Below are positions 6,595 through 10,934 of a stretch of DNA of 10,934 nucleotides, in pieces. The notes below the pieces were generated by a model, which did no database searches, was not told the origin of the DNA, and saw only the letters and a program-made list of their open reading frames with translations. Both the position numbers and the translations under genes were made by a program. Each line of letters opens with the position of its first letter. Position 1 is the first letter of the stretch. The DNA is from an uncultured Asticcacaulis sp. (GTDB lineage: Bacteria; Pseudomonadota; Alphaproteobacteria; Caulobacterales; Caulobacteraceae). Location of the stretch: NCBI GenBank assembly GCA_946480125.1, contig CAMLIY010000091.1:1-10934 (forward strand), given 5' to 3'.

Positions 6595-7379
6595 TCAAGA
6601 CGCCGCAGGAAGTGGCGGTGATGGCTGAATCCGGCCGTTTGCTGGCCTCCGTTTTCGGGATGCTCGACCGGACGCCGCTCGCCGGTCTGTCAACGCTTGA
6701 GATCAATGACCGGGTTGAGCGGTTTATCGTCGATGAACTTCAGGCGCGGCCGGCCAGCAAGGGGCAGTACGGCTTTGCCTTTGTGCTCAATTCGTCAGTG
6801 AACGACGTCGTCTGTCATGGCGTGCCGTCGCCGTCGGAGGTGCTGCGCGATGGCGATATCGTCAATCTCGACATCACGCTTGAGAAGAACGGCTATATCG
6901 CCGATTCCAGCAAGACCTACCTGATCGGCCAGGTCAATCCGGCGGCGAAGCGGCTGGTAAGGGTGACCTACGAGGCTATGTGGCTGGGTATCCAGGCCGT
7001 TCGGCCGGGCGTGCGGCTGGGGGATATCGGCTGGGCGATCGAACGCCACGCCAGGCGTAATGGTTATTCGGTAGTGCACGACTATTGCGGCCATGGCATC
7101 GGCCGCGAAATGCACGAAGATCCGCAGGTGCTGCACTTCGGCAAGCCGGGCACGGGGCTAACCTTGCGCGAAGGCATGGTTTTCACCATCGAACCGATGA
7201 TCAATCGCGGCCGGCGCACGGTGCGGACCGAGGCCGATGGCTGGACGGTGGTGACGCGGGATGGCTCGCTTTCGGCGCAGTTTGAGCACACGGTGGCGGT
7301 CACCGCTTCGGGTGTGGCGGTGCTGACCTTGCGGCCGGATGAGCAGGCTATGTTTGAGCAGATGACAAACGCCACCTGA
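6591..7379 (+). CDS. map: Type I methionine aminopeptidase, coupled to ParD-like gene
   Basis: Removes the initiator methionine from new proteins; dimetal pita-bread hydrolase of 262 residues, a normal length for type I enzymes without an N-terminal extension. All catalytic positions are present: H76 (CHGVPS), D94 (NLDITL), D105 (IADSS), H168 (GHGIGREMHED), E201 (FTIEPM) and E232 (QFEHTV). They lie at a constant offset of 3 from the E. coli residues H79, D97, D108, H171, E204 and E235, so the enzyme should be active. The ATG overlaps the stop of the ParD-like gene (ATGA), and the weak ribosome site (GGAGGCG inside that gene, 3-9 bp before) fits coupling. I chose this start and not an earlier in-frame one at 6483, which would read through the ParD-like gene. 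It may be a second copy beside a housekeeping map elsewhere; the window cannot show that. Confidence 0.94.
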   Translation: MIKTPQEVAVMAESGRLLASVFGMLDRTPLAGLSTLEINDRVERFIVDELQARPASKGQYGFAFVLNSSVNDVVCHGVPSPSEVLRDGDIVNLDITLEKNGYIADSSKTYLIGQVNPAAKRLVRVTYEAMWLGIQAVRPGVRLGDIGWAIERHARRNGYSVVHDYCGHGIGREMHEDPQVLHFGKPGTGLTLREGMVFTIEPMINRGRRTVRTEADGWTVVTRDGSLSAQFEHTVAVTASGVAVLTLRPDEQAMFEQMTNAT

Positions 7380-7402
7380 GTCAGGCCGGCGATCTTTGCG
7401 GA

Positions 7403-7864
7403 TCAAGCTGCGGGTTCGGCGTTTAGCCCCAGCAAATCATCAAACTGGTTCATGCCGTTCATCATCAGGTCCGTGCATTTGGCGCGCCCTTCCGTGATGG
7501 TCGCGGTGGCGGGCAGGCCGGTGCCGGCGCGCCAGCAGGCGGCCTTGTCGGTGCAGAGATAATCGGCAAATTCGACCGTGGCGGCTTCCTGCTTTTTTAT
7601 CTGGTCGTCCGTGACACCCATGGCGCCAAAATTGACGCGCAGCAGGACCTTGAAGCCTTCGTAATAGGTCGGTTCTAGAGCGCCTTTGCAGTTCTCATTC
7701 ACCAGGGCCATGGAGGTCAGCAGGTCGAACGCCTCGTCATAGGCTTCGTCTTCGGCACTGGTGTCGGATGACGCAGATTCTTGCGTTTGCGCATGGGCTG
7801 TTGCGCTCAGGCTCAAGGTGGAGAAAGCGATAAGGGCAAGGGCTGATAAAAGAGGTCTTTTCAT
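7403..7864 (-). CDS. Secreted four-cysteine protein of unknown function
   Basis: I do not recognise this 153-residue protein. Residues 1-25 are a clear signal peptide (KR, hydrophobic core, TAHA cleavage). An acidic, low-complexity linker follows (about 26-45, rich in Ser, Glu and Asp). The rest looks helical and holds four cysteines (C59, C104, C110, C130), an even number that fits two disulfides in the periplasm. The ribosome site is weak (GAGAG 4-8 bp upstream). It converges with the map gene, leaving only 23 bp and no visible terminator. Its 5' side borders the repeat-rich gap, so its promoter must lie within about 7865-8000. Composition matches the neighbours. Confidence 0.7.
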   Translation of the reverse strand: MKRPLLSALALIAFSTLSLSATAHAQTQESASSDTSAEDEAYDEAFDLLTSMALVNENCKGALEPTYYEGFKVLLRVNFGAMGVTDDQIKKQEAATVEFADYLCTDKAACWRAGTGLPATATITEGRAKCTDLMMNGMNQFDDLLGLNAEPAA

Positions 7865-8000
7865 GGGCTCTCTGCAAACCTGACGGACGGGCTTTTGTCA
7901 GCCTATGCGGGAGAGAGATGACCGTCACCCTCTGAACAGAGGGGGTGGATAAAATAAAGCACCAACGATGGCGGTATTTTAGGAGAGGGCAGGATTCCAC

Positions 8001-8067
8001 CCTCCTCCCTTGCGAGCCTCTTGGCGAAGCGGGGGAGGTGGCGGGCGAAGTCCCGCCGGAGGGGGCC
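8001..8067 (-). repeat. Dispersed GC-rich palindromic repeat, copy B (inverted)
   Basis: Read on the minus strand it gives GGCCCCCTCCGGCGGG, then GCCACCTCCCCCGCTTCG and CAAGGGAGGAGG, matching the outline of copies A and C with a different middle stem. It is the left half of a gene-free stretch of 335 bp (7865-8199). Within that stretch, besides copies B and C, I see only a weak hairpin CACCCTCT...AGAGGGGGTG at about 7926-7947. Confidence 0.85.
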
Positions 8068-8084
8068 TCTTTTCTTCTCGTAAC

Positions 8085-8164
8085 GGCCCCCTCCGTCAGC
8101 GACACCGGCTCTTCGAGCCTCGCGCTGCCACCTCCCCCGTACGCTTCGCTACAAGGGAGGAGAA
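8085..8164 (+). repeat. Dispersed GC-rich palindromic repeat, copy C
   Basis: It begins GGCCCCCTCCGTCAGC and ends ACAAGGGAGGAGAAAG, with GCCACCTCCCCCG at 8127-8139. It faces copy B head to head with a 17-base loop (8068-8084). Three blocks pair exactly: 8057-8067 with 8085-8095 (11 bp), 8030-8042 with 8127-8139 (13 bp) and 8003-8012 with 8152-8161 (10 bp). It lies downstream of the YaaC-like gene's stop, so that transcript would read into the structure. Confidence 0.85.
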
Positions 8165-8181
8165 AGCTAAATAGGACACTT

Positions 8182-8195
8182 CATCAAGCTTGATG
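8182..8195. repeat. Perfect 14-bp palindrome after the YaaC-like gene
   Basis: CATCAAGCTTGATG is a perfect palindrome without loop, 4 bp past the stop of the minus-strand gene. It could be a binding site or chance; there is no T tract to make it a terminator. Confidence 0.35.
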
Positions 8196-8199
8196 CGCT

Positions 8200-9222
8200 T
8201 CAGTTGTGCATAAAAATTGGGCCGTCATAAAATCTGTTCAGCACGAAGTTCGGAAAGAGCCTCTCCGCTCTGGCAATGAACCGCTTTATTGCCCAACCGT
8301 AAAGTGAATCAGAATTGGCAATGTGTAAGAGCTGCTCCGGTTCATATCTAACGGCACTCCCTAAAATAAATGCCGCGATGTAATAGTAAATTTCCCTCTC
8401 GAAGCTCGGTTTGCCCTCGATTTGCATGATGGCATAACCTTCCGCCTCTTCCGTCACCGTAACGCTAGGCAAGACCTTGGCCCATGCAAATCGAGCCATA
8501 GAGCTTAGAGTTGGATTTTCAATTGGCCGTTTTAAGGCCAAGCAATTTGCCTCCTTCAAATCAAACTCGTCAGCCAAATTAGGAAACCAGCTTTTCCAAT
8601 GACGTTCAAACTCCTCGGATGATGGTCCGACTTTGAAGGTAAGACTTAAGTCGCCCGAATGTCTTGCGTCGACGCCGATATGAGCACTTCTCAAATTAGC
8701 AGTGCTAAAACCATTCAATTCAACGTATTCAGCCATCAATTCTGGCATGCAGCTAAAGCACTCGCGAAGCGATATTGTGTCTCCGATGTTAGCAGAAGAA
8801 GAAATGACTTTTGAATAGTCTCCAAATGTTCCTTTACAAATTTTTGCACTTGCCGACATAAGGTCAGAACTACCTTGAAATATGAGTCCGTGTCTTGTCG
8901 ATTTTTCTTGTGAGTTAAACGCGATGAGTGCGCGCACGAGATTCAAGAACGAATAGTATAAAGGCAACGGTTGGGTCAAAATAGAGCCAGACTGAAGAGA
9001 TCTGCGAAATTCTACAGACTGTCGAATGCGAGCGATGGCGTAATCTCCCCACTCCTCCCAAGGTTTTTCAATTTTAGGGGTCCAATTCTCGGCGGCAAAT
9101 TTTGCTATTTCTGGAATCCCAAAGCGGCTAACCTGAGCCCACACCTCATCAAGCGGGGTTTCTGTTTTCAAAAAATGGCCAACGTGCATGGGGCCAACAT
9201 ATCTTAACCCAAAAGTAGTCAT
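8200..9222 (-). CDS. YaaC-like protein, AT-rich, probably acquired
   Basis: A 340-residue cytoplasmic protein that resembles the YaaC family, whose function is unknown. Family-like traits are an N-terminal helical part with R-x-S residues, an aromatic helix LPLYYSFLNLVRALIAF (86-102), a RHG element at 110-112, and near the C-terminus AAFILGSAVRYEPEQL (283-298), then a helix ending RLFPNFVLNRFY. No signal peptide or membrane segment is evident. The ribosome site is weak (AGAAG about 9 bp upstream); a possible -10 TATTAT lies at 9251-9246, without a good -35. Its base composition is unlike its neighbours: 22 of 60 bases are G or C at 8821-8880, against 38 of 60 at 9961-10020 in dnaK. It is alone, bounded by repeats on one side and by the dnaK leader on the other. 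Family call moderate; gene itself very likely. Confidence 0.72.
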   Translation of the reverse strand: MTTFGLRYVGPMHVGHFLKTETPLDEVWAQVSRFGIPEIAKFAAENWTPKIEKPWEEWGDYAIARIRQSVEFRRSLQSGSILTQPLPLYYSFLNLVRALIAFNSQEKSTRHGLIFQGSSDLMSASAKICKGTFGDYSKVISSSANIGDTISLRECFSCMPELMAEYVELNGFSTANLRSAHIGVDARHSGDLSLTFKVGPSSEEFERHWKSWFPNLADEFDLKEANCLALKRPIENPTLSSMARFAWAKVLPSVTVTEEAEGYAIMQIEGKPSFEREIYYYIAAFILGSAVRYEPEQLLHIANSDSLYGWAIKRFIARAERLFPNFVLNRFYDGPIFMHN

Positions 9223-9326
9223 GTGAAATCTTCTGTTCAGTGCGGATAATACGTAAGCATTAGCAAGAAATAGAAAATTTGACCATTAAACGCTCACGTT
9301 GCCGCACACGTTGTCGCGTATCCGGG

Positions 9327-9347
9327 TGCAGGGTCCGCGACCCTGCA
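9327..9347. repeat. Perfect hairpin upstream of dnaK
   Basis: TGCAGGGTC (9327-9335) and GACCCTGCA (9339-9347) pair perfectly around CGC, followed on the plus strand by seven A (9347-9353). The tract is A and not T on the plus strand, and on the minus strand the T run precedes the stem, so it does not work as an intrinsic terminator in either direction. It lies in the 314-bp gap 9223-9536. Confidence 0.6.
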
Positions 9348-9365
9348 AAAAAATAAGGCCATTCC

Positions 9366-9393
9366 CTTGCGCCTTCGCGCATATATCCCATAT
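9366..9393 (+). promoter_or_regulatory. Candidate heat-shock (sigma-32) promoter of dnaK
   Basis: CTTGCGC (9366-9372), a 13-bp spacer, then TCCCATAT (9386-9393). The -10 matches 7 of 8 positions of the sigma-32 consensus CCCCATNT and the -35 keeps the CTTG core. It lies about 140 bp before the dnaK ATG. dnaK is a classic sigma-32 target, which supports the reading. Confidence 0.55.
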
Positions 9394-9430
9394 CGGCTAC
9401 AGCTTTCAGGCATTCCCTTTCACGAGGGGG

Positions 9431-9455
9431 CTTGAAAAAATCCCTTAATTCATCT
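9431..9455 (+). promoter_or_regulatory. Second candidate heat-shock promoter of dnaK
   Basis: A perfect CTTGAAA (9431-9437) is followed by ATTCATCT (9448-9455), which keeps only the CATNT part of the -10. The spacer is short for sigma-32. It could instead supply a TTGAAA -35 for the housekeeping factor. Less likely than the site at 9366, but closer to the gene. Confidence 0.35.
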
Positions 9456-9536
9456 TAACGGGGATGGACAATCGCGGCGCTTGCCTCACATAAGGCCGCT
9501 AAGAACCATTCGCCTTAACGGAGCAGATTGAAATCC

Positions 9537-10934
9537 ATGGCTAAAATTATCGGTATCGACCTCGGCACGACCAATTCCTGCGTCGCTGTCATGGACGGCA
9601 AAAACCCCAAGGTGATCGAAAACGCCGAAGGCGTGCGCACCACGCCGTCCGTCGTCGCCATCGTTGACGACTCGGAACGCCTCGTCGGCCAGCCGGCCAA
9701 GCGCCAGGCGGTCACCAATCCCGGCAACACCCTCTTCGCCATCAAGCGCCTGATCGGCCGCAACTATGCTGACCCGATGGTTCAGAAGGACAAGGGCATG
9801 GTGCCCTACGAAATCTCCAAGGGCCCTTCGGGCGACGCTTGGGTGAAAGCCCACGGCAAGGATTACTCGCCGCAGCAGATCTCGGCCTTTATCCTCATGA
9901 AGATGAAGGAAGACGCCGAAGCCTATCTCGGCGAGACCGTCACGCAAGCCGTCATCACGGTTCCGGCCTATTTCAACGACGCCCAGCGTCAGGCCACCAA
10001 GGATGCCGGCAAGATCGCCGGTCTGGAAGTGCTGCGCATCATCAACGAGCCGACCGCGGCCGCCCTGGCCTACGGCCTCGACAAGAACGACGGCAAGAAG
10101 ATCGCCGTGTACGATCTCGGCGGCGGCACGTTCGACGTCTCGGTCCTCGAAATCGGCGATGGCGTCTTCGAAGTGAAGTCGACCAACGGCGACACCTTCC
10201 TCGGTGGTGAAGACTTCGACATGCGCGTCGTTGATTACCTCGCCGACGAGTTCAAGAAGGAAAACGGCGTCGATCTGCGTTCCGACAAGCTGGCCCTGCA
10301 ACGCCTCAAGGAAGAAGCGGAAAAGGCCAAGAAGGAACTGTCGACCGTCGCGCAATACGACCTGAACCTGCCGTTTATCTCGATGAACGCCTCCGGCCCG
10401 CTGCACCTGAACCTCAAGCTGACCCGCGCCAAGCTGGAAAGCCTCGTGGAAGACCTGATCGCCAAGACGATCGGCCCCTGCCAGCAGGCGCTGAAGGATG
10501 CCGGCCTCAAGGCTTCGGATATCGATGAAGTCATCCTGGTCGGCGGCATGACCCGTATGCCCAAGGTGGTCGACGCCGTGAAAAACTTCTTCGGCCGCGA
10601 ACCGCACAAGGGCGTCAATCCGGATGAAGTTGTTGCGCTCGGCGCCGCCATTCAGGCCGGCGTGCTGCAAGGCGACGTCAAGGACGTGCTGCTGCTGGAT
10701 GTTACGCCTCTGACGCTCGGTATCGAGACGCTCGGTGGCGTGTTTACCCCGCTGATCGAACGCAACACCACGATCCCGACCAAGAAGTCGCAGACCTTCT
10801 CGACCGCCGATGATAACCAGTCGGCCGTGACGATCCGCTGCTTCCAGGGCGAGCGCCCGATGGCCGCCGATAACAAGCTGCTGGGTCAGTTCGACCTGGT
10901 CGGCATTCCGCCGGCGCCGCGCGGCGTGCCGCAG
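9537..10934 (+). CDS. dnaK: DnaK (Hsp70) chaperone, 5' part
   Basis: ATP-driven cytoplasmic chaperone; partner of GrpE and DnaJ. The reading frame is open from the ATG at 9537 to the window edge, giving 466 of about 630-640 residues. The ATPase domain holds the Hsp70 signatures: [11 protein letters not shown] near the start, [12 protein letters not shown] in the middle and [13 protein letters not shown] near 336-348. The interdomain linker [13 protein letters not shown] starts at D383 and leads into the substrate-binding domain, which runs off the window. The start gives the classical [10 protein letters not shown]; the nearest GGAG (9520-9523) is 13 bp away, a rather long spacing. The gene is likely heat-induced from the promoter candidates at 9366 and 9431. 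dnaJ commonly follows, but this is outside the window. Confidence 0.98.
   Translation, partial: MAKIIGIDLGTTNSCVAVMDGKNPKVIENAEGVRTTPSVVAIVDDSERLVGQPAKRQAVTNPGNTLFAIKRLIGRNYADPMVQKDKGMVPYEISKGPSGDAWVKAHGKDYSPQQISAFILMKMKEDAEAYLGETVTQAVITVPAYFNDAQRQATKDAGKIAGLEVLRIINEPTAAALAYGLDKNDGKKIAVYDLGGGTFDVSVLEIGDGVFEVKSTNGDTFLGGEDFDMRVVDYLADEFKKENGVDLRSDKLALQRLKEEAEKAKKELSTVAQYDLNLPFISMNASGPLHLNLKLTRAKLESLVEDLIAKTIGPCQQALKDAGLKASDIDEVILVGGMTRMPKVVDAVKNFFGREPHKGVNPDEVVALGAAIQAGVLQGDVKDVLLLDVTPLTLGIETLGGVFTPLIERNTTIPTKKSQTFSTADDNQSAVTIRCFQGERPMAADNKLLGQFDLVGIPPAPRGVPQ

Noticed and set aside
6370..7379. A classical ParDE toxin-antitoxin pair
   Set aside because: No ParE/RelE-fold toxin gene is present; the second gene is a complete methionine aminopeptidase.
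7865..8199. Repeat cluster as a CRISPR array
   Set aside because: Only two copies, in opposite orientation, with no regular spacers and no cas genes.
9327..9353. Hairpin before dnaK as an intrinsic terminator
   Set aside because: The stem is followed by A and not T on the plus strand, and on the minus strand the T run comes before the stem, so neither direction fits.
9486..10670. 394-residue minus-strand frame opposite dnaK
   Set aside because: Long antisense frames are common opposite GC-rich dnaK; its His/Val/Asp-rich sequence shows no domain, and dnaK itself is unmistakable.

Overview
The window reads as chromosomal DNA of an alphaproteobacterium, most likely Caulobacterales (Caulobacter/Asticcacaulis-like). 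The reasons are GC-rich coding with typical alphaproteobacterial GrpE and DnaK sequences, several small secreted proteins, and a dispersed CCCCCTCCG...CACCTCCCCC...AAGGGAGGAG repeat of a type I recall from such genomes. The genus is an inference, not a measurement.

Layout. The window opens with grpE (complete, closed by a strong terminator) and ends inside dnaK (first 466 residues). GrpE is the nucleotide-exchange factor of DnaK, so two parts of one chaperone machine flank about 9 kb of unrelated genes. From left to right these are: a secreted M28-type zinc peptidase (+); a small secreted LprI/DUF1311-like protein (-) and a FadL/OmpP1-type outer-membrane transporter (-), each with a clear Shine-Dalgarno sequence and separated by a GAAA-loop terminator; a regulatory region with repeated ACGT-N2-ACGT-like sites; a small secreted DUF2147 protein (+) that overlaps, tail to tail by 4 bp, a DUF6445-like Fe(II)/2-oxoglutarate oxygenase (-); a two-domain VOC/glyoxalase-fold protein (+); a ParD-like ribbon-helix-helix gene coupled by ATGA overlap to a type I methionine aminopeptidase (+); a secreted four-cysteine protein of unknown function (-); a repeat-rich gap; and an AT-rich YaaC-like gene (-). 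A hairpin and two heat-shock-type promoter candidates precede dnaK.

Working together. GrpE and DnaK act in one pathway. The ParD-like/MetAP pair is a clear two-gene unit with its own palindromic operator and promoter, and it is the best candidate for an under-described system. FadL is probably controlled through the repeated sites upstream of it. The other genes look like independent envelope or metabolic functions, with no shared operon.

Most notable non-coding structure: two copies of the dispersed repeat lie head to head at about 8003-8161 and form a long interrupted hairpin; a third copy sits at 2271-2328 between two convergent genes. The YaaC-like gene differs in base composition from everything around it and is a likely horizontal acquisition.
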